From contig PQWQ01000047.1 of the NCBI GenBank assembly GCA_002943765.1, positions 1 through 64,000 of the forward strand: 64,000 nucleotides of DNA. Reading direction: 5' to 3'. Shown one piece after another: positions 37,285 through 50,090 of the stretch. Source of the DNA: Psoroptes ovis (taxonomy: Eukaryota > Arthropoda > Arachnida > Sarcoptiformes > Psoroptidae). Positions within the stretch are counted from its first letter, which is position 1, and every line of letters begins with the position of its first letter. The notes under the pieces are model-generated. The model was not told the DNA's origin, did not search any database, and saw only the letters and a program-made list of their open reading frames with translations. The translations under genes were made by a program, and so were the position numbers.

Positions 37285-39213
37285 TAATATATGAATTTGT
37301 GTGAAATTGAAAAATGAAAATATCAAAATTGATCACATTTGAAATGTAGATATAATACTAACATTGAAACATTGTCTGCGTATATGTCTGCTGCCATATA
37401 CAAAAGATTTTATCATTGAATTCTTCATTTTTTCTTCGATATTTTATCGCTTTCATAACAATAGCAATCATCAAAGATGTTATGTGAATACATATTTGTG
37501 GCTGAATATGAATAATATACAGAAATGACAGAATCAAGGAAAAACTCTGTCTTATTCAACCATATTTATTCGAAATTTATTTTTATTGTTATTTGGTTAT
37601 AATGTCAAAAAAATTTCTTTGGTGGTTTTTATGCCTCCCCCACCTTTAACATTCATTTCAATTGAAATTCAATTGTTGTTGTTTATTACACTGCTGTTGT
37701 TTCGATTGCTTGAAAAATAAACAAGATTCAATTATTATAGAGGTTATAGATTCATATTTCAATTGTTTATGATTATGATTATGTTTATTATTATTATTAT
37801 CAAAGAAACAAATGGTCATCATTTTGTCCCTATTATATTTTTTCTAAAATCAATGAATTGAACAGGGGTTCAAAATCGAGAAATCGATTTGTGGTTCAAT
37901 TATTTTCCGAAACATTTGAACATCGATAATAAATATAGCAGAAAATAATTTGAAAATTTGCTATTAAACAGGGGTTTTTACCCTTGTTTAATTCAGTTTA
38001 AATCTATTTTTTTGATTTAAAATTTAAATAATGTCAATTGGTTGTTTGTGGAGGAGGAGAGGAGGAGAAAATCTTGAAAACTTGAAAAACCTTTCAACAA
38101 ATCATAATCATATTATTATGATTATATGATGATGCTGTGGTCATATTCACTATTATTCACCAACCAGCCAGCCAGCTGGTCATAATGTTTTTGAATGATT
38201 TTTGAATGGTCAAGAGAAAATTTGAAAATTGAAAATCATCAACTTGAAATTGATTGAGATGGTTATTGATGATGATGGTTAATGGCCGAAAATAAATAAA
38301 TAATTGATTTGTTTTTTTGAAAATCTATGAATATTTTTGTAAGAATAATCATTGAAAAACAAAGCCAAAATAATGTTCTTGAAAAATTTGAATAATTCAA
38401 AAACAGTAAAGTTATTTTCCATCGATTTCGTTCATTTTTTTTTCAGTTGAAAAAATTGAATTTCGGAAGAAATTTCTCGTTAATCAAATATTGAACGCAT
38501 GAATTTTCAACTCAAATTGAAAAAATAAAAATTCAAATACGCCACCATCACCACCACCACCACCCGTAAGTCATCATCGACGCTGTCAAATTTCGATCCG
38601 GCATTGAGAGTAGAGCAATTAAAAACTCTTTTTTTTTATTATTATTATTTCTCCTCAATCATTCATCGTTTGTGTTATACTTGTCAAATGGGGAAAATAA
38701 TTTCATTTCATGTCTCATAATTATTATTATTGAATTTTCTATTGTTTGAATTCATTTAGGCCTTAAATTTTAGAGGAAAACCGAAAATAATGGTGATAAT
38801 AATTGCTTTACACACACATACACATACACACACACGCACAAAGACACATGACGACCGAAAAGCCAAAGAAATTGACCAACAAAAATATTCATCATTGACA
38901 TTTTCGATTTGAAAAATACAAAAAAAAAAAAAAAATGGAAAAACGAAATATAAAATCTTATAACCCAGGGGACAAATTATTTTCAGTTTTATTTTTTATT
39001 TTATTTTTCGCTATTTCGGACAAATTACCAATGTTTTATAACGAAACATACATAAAACAACAAAAATGAGCATTGAATCATAGGCTTTGACCCTATGATT
39101 ATATTTTGAATAAAATAAGCAAAAATATGAAAATGATTCATAAAGTAGTAGCGTTCGTATAATAATAATAATTATTATTATTATTCAACACCGAAACATG
39201 TTCAAGATTTTTC

Positions 39214-39294
39214 ACAAGGTTGTCCGAAAAGTTCTTGTCGATTTTCTAATGATTTTCTATGATATAATCGGCAAAAACTTTGTGGACAACCTAA
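39214..39294 (-). mobile_element. Hp-I hairpin MITE
   Basis: ACAAGGTTGTCCGAAAAGTT, loop TTTTCTATGATATAATC, then AAACTTTGTGGACAACCTAA. Confidence 0.85.
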
Positions 39295-40251
39295 TAATAC
39301 AATTCATAATTATCATTATTTTTTTGACCACACATATATTATTTCGCAATTGAACAATTGGACATTTTCATTTTTCGAAAATGATTTTCATTTGAATTTA
39401 TTAAATATTGAAAATTAATGCAAATTCTTTAATTCTTTGAATTTTTGTGATCAAAATTTGAATAATAATAATGATAATGATAATGATAATAGCAATTCTT
39501 ATCATGATATATTTCAAATGAATAAACTAAAGTGAAAACATCAATAGTCTTATCATTATTTTTTCTTTTTTTCACTGACTGAAATTTTCAAATTTTTTTT
39601 TTTGCTGCCTGTCAATTATTTATGATACATGGCTGTTGTTGTCGTTGTTGCTGTTGCTATTGTTGTTGTTGTTATGAATGAATAATTTTAATTATTTGTG
39701 CGAACACACTTTGTACACACACACGCTAAACAACAGCAACAACGACAATATGGTAAGGTAAACACTCGCAAATGATGAACTTTTATCAGTTTTTTTTTTC
39801 TATGGAAGGCTAAAACTTTGAAAACTTTTTATTTTTTTTTTTTTTTTGAACGTTTCTTATCACCGAAATTGATCATTGAAACCTTTATTTATGTCTATTT
39901 ATATGTTTATTTTTTTCCAAAAGAAAATTATATCAATAAATTTTCAAAACATTTATTCGTTTAATTTATTTATTTTTTTTCAGAGGAGAATAATGATAGG
40001 AAAATTTCGTAAGAAACTTTTCAAATTTTCAAAGATGATCAATTGATTTTTTCCTTTTTTTTTTCGCTGCTCATTTTCTAAGGAATTTTTCACATTATTC
40101 ATTTATGTCTTTAATACACACACTAACACACACATATACACATTACATAATTAATATTTTGTTGGCAGAAATAATAAGTTTTCTTTGAAGAATAATTTCT
40201 TTGAAGAAAGATAATTAGTTGAAAGTAATAATAATAATAATAATAATAATA

Positions 40252-40331
40252 TTAGGTTGTCCGATAAGTTCTTGTCGATTTTCTAATGATTTCCTACGAT
40301 ATAATCGACAGAAACTTTTTGGACAATCCAA
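40252..40331 (-). mobile_element. Hp-I hairpin MITE inside an AAT repeat
   Basis: TTAGGTTGTCCGATAAGTTC, loop TTTCCTACGATATAATC, then ACTTTTTGGACAATCCAA. AAT repeats lie directly on both sides (40226-40251 and 40332-40349), as if the element landed in a microsatellite. Confidence 0.88.
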
Positions 40332-41019
40332 TAATAATAATAATAATAAACAACGAAGAATAAATGATGATAATGGAACAATGATTAATTGTCACATTAT
40401 TATTGGTTTCTTCATTTTAGTTGGTTTGATGAATTATTTTCTAAGATAATTTTCAACTTCAATAATGAATAAATTGGAAATTTGTACCACACGCATACAT
40501 GACACATTATCATCATTATTACATTATTATTCTATGATTATGGTTTCAAAGATGAAATTTGAAAATTAAAATCATTTCATTCAATTTAAAGTCAATTAAA
40601 ATCAGACTAAGCATCAGGCCAAAATCCCAAAAACCAAACACACATAGAGATGAGGAAAAAAACCACATTTATTTCAATTAGACATGGAAAAAATAATAAA
40701 ATGTGACTTGTGTCTTGGAAATTTTGGAAAGAAAAAAAGTAAATTTCTTTGTATAAATACACGGTAAATGATATGGTATTGTTGAATGTGGTGAATAGAA
40801 TATAAAAAAAAATTTGAATTTTAATGAATCTTAGTATTAATACTAATAATAAAAGTAACAATAATACCCGAATACAAATATTCGTACATTTTATTATTTA
40901 TTTTTGATTGTATAACTAACCATAATAATAATCATACAAAATGATGATGTTTCTTCATTTTGAATATTTTCTCGGTAAAAAAAATAAAAAATAAAATAAA
41001 TATATTTCATTATATTCTA

Positions 41020-41100
41020 TTAGTTTGTCCGGAAAGTTTTTGCTTGGTTATATCACAGGAAATTAATTGTAAAATCGGCAAGTACTTTTCGGACAACCAA
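41020..41100 (+). mobile_element. Hp-I hairpin MITE
   Basis: TTAGTTTGTCCGGAAAGTTT, interior TGCTTGGTTATATCACAGG, then GTACTTTTCGGACAACCAA. Confidence 0.83.
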
Positions 41101-41924
41101 ATAAATAATTTTTCTCCAAGAATTTCATTTCATTTCAATTTATATTTTTATTTCAATTCAATTTCATTCTAAATTTTTTCTTTGATGAATGCGAATTGAA
41201 AATTTTGGCAAGCACGTGACCAGAATTTTTTTCCTTCAGTTAAGGAATTCTTTTTTTTTAAACATTTATTATTATGATTATTTTTTTTTCGGCTAAATAC
41301 AATGAACGAATAAAATGAATAAACATATAGATGATTCAGTGGAATGAATAAATGAATAAATGAATGAATGAATAAAAAATAATAAAAATTTTGTGTTCAG
41401 TCCATTTTTTTTCCAACAGTTAGTTCATTTTTTTTTTTTTGGTTCATTATTATTAATTTTAATCATTTTAAATATATATTCAAATTCAAATGATATCGAG
41501 AGATGAAAATGAACGAAATTTTCCCTGGTTTCGTTAATTTTTTTCGAATATTTCAAAACGAAAAAATCGATCAAATATTTGCTTGTCATAGAAAGCTATT
41601 AGTAATCGAAAGGGTTGTCAAAATGATTCATTCGAAAAAAAAAAAAACGAACAAGAAGCTATCGACAGCCATGCATACACACATACATACACTAACACTA
41701 ACAATGGAATATCATTGTCGTATTTAATGAAATGAATAACATTTATGAATTTATAAACACCATAAAGTGAATAAAAAGAAGAAGTAACAGTAAAAACATT
41801 ATACACAACACACACACAAACACACATTTAATGACAATTATGTAAATTAGAATGTTTATTATTATTATTATTATTATGTAATATGAATAAATATATTTTT
41901 ATTATATTTATTATAATAATAATA

Positions 41925-42005
41925 ATAGGTTGTTCGATAAGTTTTTGCCGATTTTCTCATAATTTCCTACCGATATAATTGGCAAAAACTTTTCGGACAA
42001 CCTAA
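41925..42005 (-). mobile_element. Hp-I hairpin MITE
   Basis: ATAGGTTGTTCGATAAGTTT, loop TTTCCTACCGATATAATTGG, then ACTTTTCGGACAACCTAA. Confidence 0.86.
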
Positions 42006-43231
42006 TAGCTGCACATGAATAAAAGTGAAAAAGAAAAAATAATTTCTGCATATAAATTTCTGGATAAATTTACATTTGAAATTCAATGATTATTATGATG
42101 ATCATAATGATGATGATGATGATGATGATGAAGATAAATTCAAATTGATCATGAAGACTTTTAGCATTCATTCATTCATTCATTCATTCATACTCATTTG
42201 AAATTCATTGTTCTGGTTTTTTTTTTCTATAAAAATTATGGTTTTGACAAGTAGTAAAAAATTCTGTGGTACATTCAATGCTATTATACAGTAATCATTT
42301 TTTATATTCTTCTTGTTGTTTGTGATTGATTACGATTTTTTTCTATTCAATGATCAATGACAGAGAAGAAGAAAAGACGAGTAATTCAATTTACTATGTA
42401 AAGGTTTAATGAAAATTATTTTAATGAGATAACCATTTGAGAAAGAAAGAAAAACCTCAAAAAAAAACCAAAGGATTAAATTGTATTCTTGGGTCTTTGG
42501 AGGTTTTTCTCGGGTTTGAATCGAAATACATTGAGATAGTATAAATCCTTTACATTCGTAATCATTCTTCATTGTTTATTATCTCACCACTGATCATCAA
42601 TTAGCTTTGTCTATTTATTTATTTATGCTTAATTTCAATTGAAAATGTTGAAAAGGATTCATTCAGCACATTTCTCTTAATCTCCTTGTTGATACACACA
42701 AATATAATGATAGTATCTTCTAAGGTTATACATTCTATTTCATTATTCGACCTAAACACAACTAAACAAACATGCATTTTCTTTAAATTTAAAAAAATTT
42801 AAAAAATCTTCTTTTGAAGAATATTTCGAAGGAAAACATCATCATCATCATTATTATTTCAATGAATGAATGAATGAATGGTAATATATTAAGATGTTTC
42901 GGTGAAAATGAAAAAATTTTAAGAAAATTTTATTTCATTTTCATATTCATTTTCATATTCTTATCATAATAAGAATAATAATAACAATAAAGATTATGTT
43001 TCAATAAATGTGGTCATACAGTACATACATTCACTATATTCAAATATACAATATTTGACTTCAGGCTTTATTTTATTTTATTTTATTTTTTATTTTTTTC
43101 AAGGAATTTTACATTTGAAAAATTCATTTTATATTCATTCATTCACAAATACAAATGAAACTAAGATATCTTCGTCGTTACACAGCAAAAAAAAATGCAT
43201 AATTTATTAATATTTATTCATATATTCATGC

Positions 43232-43250
43232 AACACACACACACACACAC
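43232..43250. repeat. (AC)n microsatellite
   Basis: About nine AC units. Confidence 0.9.
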
Positions 43251-43368
43251 AACAACAATATCTACCACCACACAATAATGCACCAGCAGAATATTTAAAA
43301 AAAAAAATTGTTATCTCAGAATTTTGAAAAAAATGAATGAAAATTAAATGTTTTTTTCATTCATTCAT

Positions 43369-43452
43369 TTAGGTTGTCCCGCAAAGTTCTTGCCGATTTT
43401 TCAAATGTTTTTCAATTAGTATATCGGCAAGAACTTTGTGGGACAATCCAAA
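43369..43452. mobile_element. Hp-IV hairpin MITE
   Basis: TTAGGTTGTCCCGCAAAGTT and AACTTTGTGGGACAATCCAA, with interior TCAAATGTTTTTCAATTAGT. The best-paired member of the small Hp-IV group. Confidence 0.82.
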
Positions 43453-43826
43453 TACATTCACATTTACATTCATATATTACTCTCGTATATAGTGTGTAAA
43501 CACAGTGTGTGAAAATTGAAAACTTTTTACTTTTAAACAGTGGAAGAAATGAGAAATTTTATTTTTTAAATTTTTCAAAAAATTTTCTATGCAAAATTCA
43601 CATTCACTTTGTACAAGAAAAAAGTGAAAATAGACCCAGAGGAAATTTTTTTTTTTTGAAAATTTTTATGAAACTGATCGGCTACAGTATTGGCCACTGT
43701 ATGATAATCATTGGTTTTGGAAATTTTTTTTTTTTGTTTGTTTTTTGTTTGATAAAATTTTTCTGGTTTATACATTTGTGTAATAATGAAAAATGTTTTA
43801 TCACAATTTATTTGATTTTTTTTATA

Positions 43827-43910
43827 TTAGATTGTCCGTAAAGTTCTGGCCAATTTTCATGTGGCAACTTTATTGTGATTAAGCGGCATAAAACTTTTCG
43901 GACAGCCTAA
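43827..43910 (-). mobile_element. Hp-III hairpin MITE
   Basis: TTAGATTGTCCGTAAAGTTC, TGGCCAATTTTCATGTGGCA, then GTGATTAAGCGGCATAAAAC and TTTTCGGACAGCCTAA. Confidence 0.83.
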
Positions 43911-44418
43911 TATTTTTATAAAAAATTTGTTGATTTTATGGGCGTTTTTTTTGTTTTTGTTTTTTCGGTATCGCTTGAATTGAAATATTCAAAGTTTCAT
44001 ATTTTTCATATATTTTCAGCCAAAAAAAAAAAAAAACCAAAACCTTTGTGAATTGCGACACAGGGATAAAATGTGGGAAAAAATAGAAAAATTCAATATT
44101 GAATATATATTTGTCACCCGAAATCCATGAACAAAATATTGAATTTTATGAGAATAAATAAAAACAAAAATTTCAAGATATGAAAAAATGAAAAAAATTT
44201 GAATTGGTAATTTTTTGGTATTTATATTTATTTCTAGGGCTTTTTTTCATTCTAAACCATTTGAGATATCGAAAGGACAAATTATTAATAAATATTTGAA
44301 ATGAAAACCACTTTATCGACTTTATATTTTTTTGTGTGTGTATTCATGAATTTCAAATGAAATGAATGATGAATTTTATAATAAATATATTTTTTGTTTT
44401 ATATATATATATATTGTA

Positions 44419-44498
44419 CTAGATTGTCCTAAAAGTTTTTGCCGGTTATATCGTAGAAAATAATTGGAAAATTGGCAGAAACTTTTTGGACGACCTAA
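44419..44498 (+). mobile_element. Hp-I hairpin MITE
   Basis: CTAGATTGTCCTAAAAGTTT, loop TATATCGTAG, then AAACTTTTTGGACGACCTAA. Confidence 0.86.
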
Positions 44499-45311
44499 TA
44501 CAATAATATACGTCCTCTTGTTTTAGATCAAGATTATTCAAGCCACTATTTTTTGTTTCAAATTAATATTTCATATAAAATGAAATAAAATATTTTTGTT
44601 TTGATTGAAAATTGAAATAGAAATTGAAATGAACAAATGAATGAATGAATGTTGAATGAATTCAGAATGAGAAAGAGACAGACAGACAGGCAAACAAATA
44701 AATATAAAACAAACATTTTTTTGCGTAAATGATTACAATGAAATCTTGATTTTTGGTTCATTTTTAAACACAGAAAAAATGTTTTTTCTCTGTTTCAGAT
44801 TATGATTTGAATTGACAATTAGAATTTAATATCAATCGATTCATTTCATCAACAGAGTGTATTGTTTCTACTACTAACTAGCAGCTCGGTATAAGGTTGG
44901 TCACATTTTAGGCTGATTATAATTATAATTATTATCGTTTATGAGTACATAATAATAAACATATTTGTGACTTAATTTGCTAGGGTCTTTTGACATTTCA
45001 TTTTTTCTAAAAAGAGAGAGAGATGGATTTTCATTATTACAGATTATTGTTCTACATTATAAATATTATAACTAATAGACAAATGTAAAATTGTAGAAAA
45101 TAGCCCAAAATCATTTGGGGCTATTGTTGTTTCGGGCCAAAAGAATTTTTACATCATCATCATCATCAACAATCAAAAAATTCATAAATTCATTTCATGG
45201 TCTAATGACAAATGAAGCTTTTTGTTTTTGTTGTTTTTTCGTTTTTTTTTGAAATCAAAAATTTTCTGTTCAAAATAATTATTTTGAAATTTATTCGTCG
45301 TTAGAAATTTA

Positions 45312-45391
45312 TTAGATTGTCCGTAAAGTTTTTGCCGATTATATCGTAGAAAATGATTGAAAAATCGGCAAGAACTTTTCGGACAACCTAA
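45312..45391 (+). mobile_element. Hp-I hairpin MITE
   Basis: TTAGATTGTCCGTAAAGTTT, loop TATATCGTAG, then CAAGAACTTTTCGGACAACC and TA flank. Close to the inferred consensus. Confidence 0.88.
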
Positions 45392-46448
45392 TACTTCATA
45401 TGATTGAAAAAATTTAATTAATTGATTTTTAAATTATTTTCGAAAATTTCAAGCAAAAATTATCGAAAAAAACCAAGAGTTTTTGTGAATTTTAGAACCG
45501 TTTTAAACCCTTGATTATGAAATGGTGATCAATTTTATTCGAAAAATAAACAAATGAATAATTAATTCTCGATTATCTATCGAATCCTATGCCTAAGCAC
45601 CATGCACACACACAAAAATATTTCAACATGTCATTGACAGACATTTGCGTATTTAAAACGGACGAAAAAAAAATCAAAAATTCACAGAAATTCACAGGAA
45701 TTTCGTAATCGTTTTGCGAAGAGATTTGCCTAAAAACATTCAAACAGGAATTCGGAAAATTACGTCTTACCTTTTTGCATTCAAAAAACAAAACAAAAAA
45801 ATCATTCACATTGAATTAAAATTAAATTTGTCATAATGGATGTTCACGAAATATTTACGATTTTTGAACAAAATTGAATAAAATAAAATAAATAAATCTA
45901 TCCATTAAGTCTAAACTAAGAATAAACTTGACATTTGGTTTTCTGAAAGCTTCAAATTTATCTTCTTGAATTATATTTGATTGATTTGATGTATAATTTA
46001 AAATGATTCGATTGTTATTCATTGCAATAGCAAAATGCGTTACATCTTTATTCATTCCTATGGTTCAATGAAATTTCAAAATGAATTCTGTGCTCTACAG
46101 TTCAAAATTCAATCTAATAACGTTAATAAATAGCTCTCTCACACATAATGTTTATTCTCATAACCTAATATTAAAAAAAAGAAAAAAATATCGATGTGTA
46201 CACCATTAAATTACAAATAAAATATTAATAAATTAATTCTCAAGATTTAGGTAGAAAGAGATGAGATCCACATAAAAAAATTCTGAAATAAATAAATAAA
46301 TGAAATCATCCTATGGAAATCAAAATAACTAAACACAAATAATATTCTACTGCGAAATAACATCATGTGTGCACCGACGAAACAAAAAATTATTATTATT
46401 ATTCACTCGAATATCAATATGCAAAGGTTATAATATAATAAAAAAATA

Positions 46449-46528
46449 TTAGATTGTCCGTAAAGTTCTGGTCGATTATTTAATAGAGCTGCACATGAAA
46501 ATCGGCCAAAACTTTCCGGACAACGTAA
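46449..46528 (+). mobile_element. Hp-III hairpin MITE
   Basis: TTAGATTGTCCGTAAAGTTC, then GATTATTTAATAGAGCTGCA, CATGAAAATCGGCCAAAAC and TTTCCGGACAACG. Confidence 0.82.
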
Positions 46529-48976
46529 TAAAAATATTATAAGAATATAAATTCTTGTAACATAATATTTTTGATGATTAATAATTCATTAACCTTGGGT
46601 TCAGTTCTGTTTATTTTTATTTTATTTCTCATTTTTTATACTTTACACTCTATTATTATTATTATTATTATTCACATTATTCATATTCATTTTTTTTGAA
46701 TAAATTAGAAATGAATATAAAAGATTTTTTTTTGTTTTAATTCTATTCATTCATACAATTTATACCAAGGAAAATACACAAGAAGAAAAATTCAAATTAG
46801 TTGGTTTTATTATTATATTATTCCTTTCTTTTCATGGATATTCATGAATGAATGAATAAATAAATAAATAAATAAATACATCGTACATAAGGAATATCTT
46901 TTATTCAATTTACTCAATACACACTTGTTTATTGAGAGAAAAGTGAAACATTTGGTTTTGGTTAAAACATTCCAAATGTAGGATAATTTAATACGAATTT
47001 TGGAATGGAAAAAATTCAATTATTACAAACATTATTTATAAAAACACTTACAGGTAATAATATTGTCGGTTGAAAATGAAAATATCAGTAATGAATAAAA
47101 TATTTTTGAAAACATATTGAATGATGATTTCAATTTTTCACTCGAGAAAATAATAAAAATAAATAAATATTAAATATTTCAATTTGAATCAATCAAAATC
47201 AGATTCTGGTGTCGGATCATTTTCAAATAAATTAAATGAAATTTAATACGAAAAACATTTGTATACACATTGAATTTGTACAATGATTATCGGCGGGGAA
47301 GCAAACATTTGACAAATTAGCAAATATCTTCTGATGAACGATATTCGATGACAAATTTCAAAACACCTATTATTCATTCGGTGCGTGTTGGTTGTTTGTT
47401 TATTTTTTGAAACACATGTATCATTATTTTTATTTATTGACATTTAACATTCATGTGTTTATTTATTTATTTATGATGAATTGAATTGATTTGATTTGAA
47501 ATAATGATACAATACAAAGAGGAAAAAATCGAAATCCAATTTTTAAAACATGAACCAGAAATTATGAATGTGAATTGAATTCATATGACAAAATGTGGAA
47601 AAAAAAAGTTTCAAATATTCGAAATATTGTAACGTTGTAATCTGTGAAAATGGAAAATTTTTCAAAAAAAAAGTTTTTTTCAATTGAATTTCGGAGAAAA
47701 AAATGTTCAACGAAATTCAACAAAATTCAACAAAATTTAAATTTATTGAATTGAAATATTGGAATATTTGGAAATATTTCGGAAAATTTTGAAAAATCGA
47801 ATCACAAATATTCAATTTTAAATTTTGAAATTTTGAAAATATCTATTCACTGATAAAATTCTAGGATGAATATTCGTAGATGATTCCATTAGTTTCTTGG
47901 CGTGTGTGTCTTGTCTATTCAACAGTCGACGACTGACTGAATATGTGTGTGTGAGAGAGAGAGAGAGAGAAACGATGGCATAAAATCAACGAATGATGGA
48001 ATCGCTACAATTTTCACCGATAAAAAAAAAATACACCGAAAATACATGTGGAAAAATATAGCAATAGGCCTTAGCCTGTGTTAGTTTTGATGCATTGGAA
48101 AATATGAAACACTGCTGTATAGCTTGAAAACAACAACAACAACAACGACGACAAGTACTCGAAAAGTAGTAAATCTACTGTGTATGCCGTACCGTATTCG
48201 AGAATTTACAAATGTATATCTGTATGTAATAATAAATGTGTATTATTTCATTACTTTCATCAATATTTTCAAAAAAAAAAAAAAAAAAACAACGAATACA
48301 ATGGATTTTCCTATTTTGGCGCATTCATTTTCTACGGTGGAAATATTTGGCCAAATAGGAATTCTTTCATTTTTACTTTTACTTTTATTCGCGAATGAAA
48401 AATGCATTAAATTCTCTTTTTTTTTCTCATATTATTAGTTGTATTATTCTTATTCTTATTATTATTTAAGATGAACAAAAAGAAAAAAATTGAATTGAAT
48501 TCAATGTCTCTCGACAATTTAGACCAATCATTGGATAATGTTTTTCATGGATTCATGGATTCATACATTCATTCAATTCGCTTGTTGAAAAAATGAATGA
48601 ATAAATGAATGAATGAATCAATTCATTAAAAATATTAGGCTGCCTAATGGCTTGTGTGTGTGCATGTGTGTGTGTGTGATGTTTTCGATCATTCATTTTT
48701 GCTTTGGCCAAAAATAATGTAAGCTAATAACAATGATTATGATGATGATAATAATAATCAAAATACTTAAAATATGAATCAAAAAATGAATGAATTTTGA
48801 TAATCGAAATAAAGCACCAAAAAAAAGCAAAGCGAAAATATGAATTCATATATGAAAATTCATTGATTGATTAGCCTGCATTGAAATATTAACAACAACA
48901 ACAACAACAAATTAAATTTACCTGAAATGAAATTATTTTCAAATTTATTTTTTCCATTCCATTATTATTATTGTTA

Positions 48977-49059
48977 TTAAGTTGTCCACAAAGTTTTTGC
49001 CGGTTATATATCTTAGAAAATCATTGGGAAATTAGGCAAAAAGTTTATGGACAACCTAA
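48977..49059 (+). mobile_element. Hp-I hairpin MITE
   Basis: TTAAGTTGTCCACAAAGTTT, loop TATATATCTTAG, then AAAAGTTTATGGACAACC. Both arms have drifted. Confidence 0.82.
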
Positions 49060-49314
49060 AATTTCATTCCATTATACACACATCAATATTTGTTGATCTT
49101 TGAGTTTTTTTTTTCGTTTTCAATGGAAAATCTTTAAGGAATATGAAACACGAAAATGGATTTTTTCTTGGAAAATTCATTAAAACCAATAAATGACTGA
49201 ATCAATGCTCATTCAACGAGAAAAATTCAAACGAAATTCACATCTAAATACATTTTTGAATTTCATTTTCAATTTCATTCATTTTCTTCGACCAACTTTT
49301 CATTATTCTACTAT

Positions 49315-49396
49315 AATAGGCTGTCCTAAAAGTTCATTCCGCTTAATCAATAAAGTTTTGTCATGAAAATTGGCCAAAACTTTCCGGACAACCCGA
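49315..49396 (+). mobile_element. Hp-III hairpin MITE
   Basis: ATAGGCTGTCCTAAAAGTTC, ATTCCGCTTAATCAATAAAG, CATGAAAATTGGCCAAAAC, then TTTCCGGACAACCCGA. Confidence 0.82.
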
Positions 49397-49549
49397 TGCT
49401 TTGATGTATTTAAAAAGCAAATGGATAAATACTTGTATTTTTAACTAAGATAATATAGAAAATAATCTTAAAATATTGTTTCATATTGTTGTGTTATCCA
49501 GATTATTATTATTATTTTCATTATTCCACATTATTTCCTTTGTTTTCCA

Positions 49550-49970
49550 TTGAATTTTGGGACAAAATTGGAACAACAACAATACACAATCTTCGGTACA
49601 TTCATACGATGAAATGAACAACAACCATGAAGAAAACCACCATTTTTCTTTAAAAAAAACAAAGAAGAAAAACATTGTTCATTTGTCAAATGTTGTTTCG
49701 GTACCAACATTGATTGTTGATGATGATGATACACAACAACAACAAATGAACAAAACACAAAACAAGATTGTTGTTGTCGGTTTTGTTTTGTTTTTTTTGA
49801 AAATAAAACAACCAAAGACAACAATGGATGATGATAGTCGGGGCCATCAACATCATCAAAACATAATGTGTGTTGATGTTGTTGATTGAACACCATCACC
49901 AACACCAACACCACCTCAGCCATTATCATTTGTAATAATCGTACGACGAATACGACGAAAACTTATTTTT
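49550..49970. other. CAA-rich patch with frames on both strands
   Basis: The plus strand is open for 110 codons (49557-49889) and the minus strand for 132 codons (49531-49929). Both products are Gln/His/Asp/Val runs produced by CAA and GAT repeats. The patch is less AT-rich than its flanks and ends in a CACCATCACCAACACC stretch. It might be an untranslated or coding exon; no conserved domain is visible. Confidence 0.25.
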
Positions 49971-50008
49971 CTAAAAAAAAAGTTTTTTGCTTTTCATTAC
50001 ATTTGTAT

Positions 50009-50090
50009 TTAGGCTGTTCGGAAAGTTTTCAACCGGTTATATTGTAGAAAATAATTGAAAAATTCGGCAAAAACTTTTCGGTCAGCCCAG
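50009..50090 (+). mobile_element. Hp-I hairpin MITE
   Basis: TTAGGCTGTTCGGAAAGTTT, loop TATATTGTAG, then ACTTTTCGGTCAGCCCAG. Confidence 0.83.

Larger units (their letters stand above)
30001..40000. other. gene-poor region, second part
   Basis: No gene that I can support. Hairpin elements at 30969, 31447, 32223, 33154, 33648, 34551, 36069, 36478, 36863, 37202 and 39214, with GT, GAT, TGA and ATA microsatellites between them. A minus-strand frame at 30435-30797 contains a signal-like hydrophobic run, but it derives from a CAA/CAG repeat. Confidence 0.5.

Noticed and set aside
45573..45809. Minus-strand frame with a GTAAGA donor match after a short Phe-rich peptide
   Set aside because: The coding part is a T-rich run with no recognisable product and no matching acceptor exon found.
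45855..46055. Minus-strand 66-codon frame of fairly mixed composition
   Set aside because: No signal, domain, good splice sites or neighbour support; within what chance produces in DNA this AT-rich.
49531..49929. Overlapping frames of 110 and 132 codons on opposite strands
   Set aside because: Both are mainly translated CAA/GAT repeats; not annotated as genes, only as a patch.
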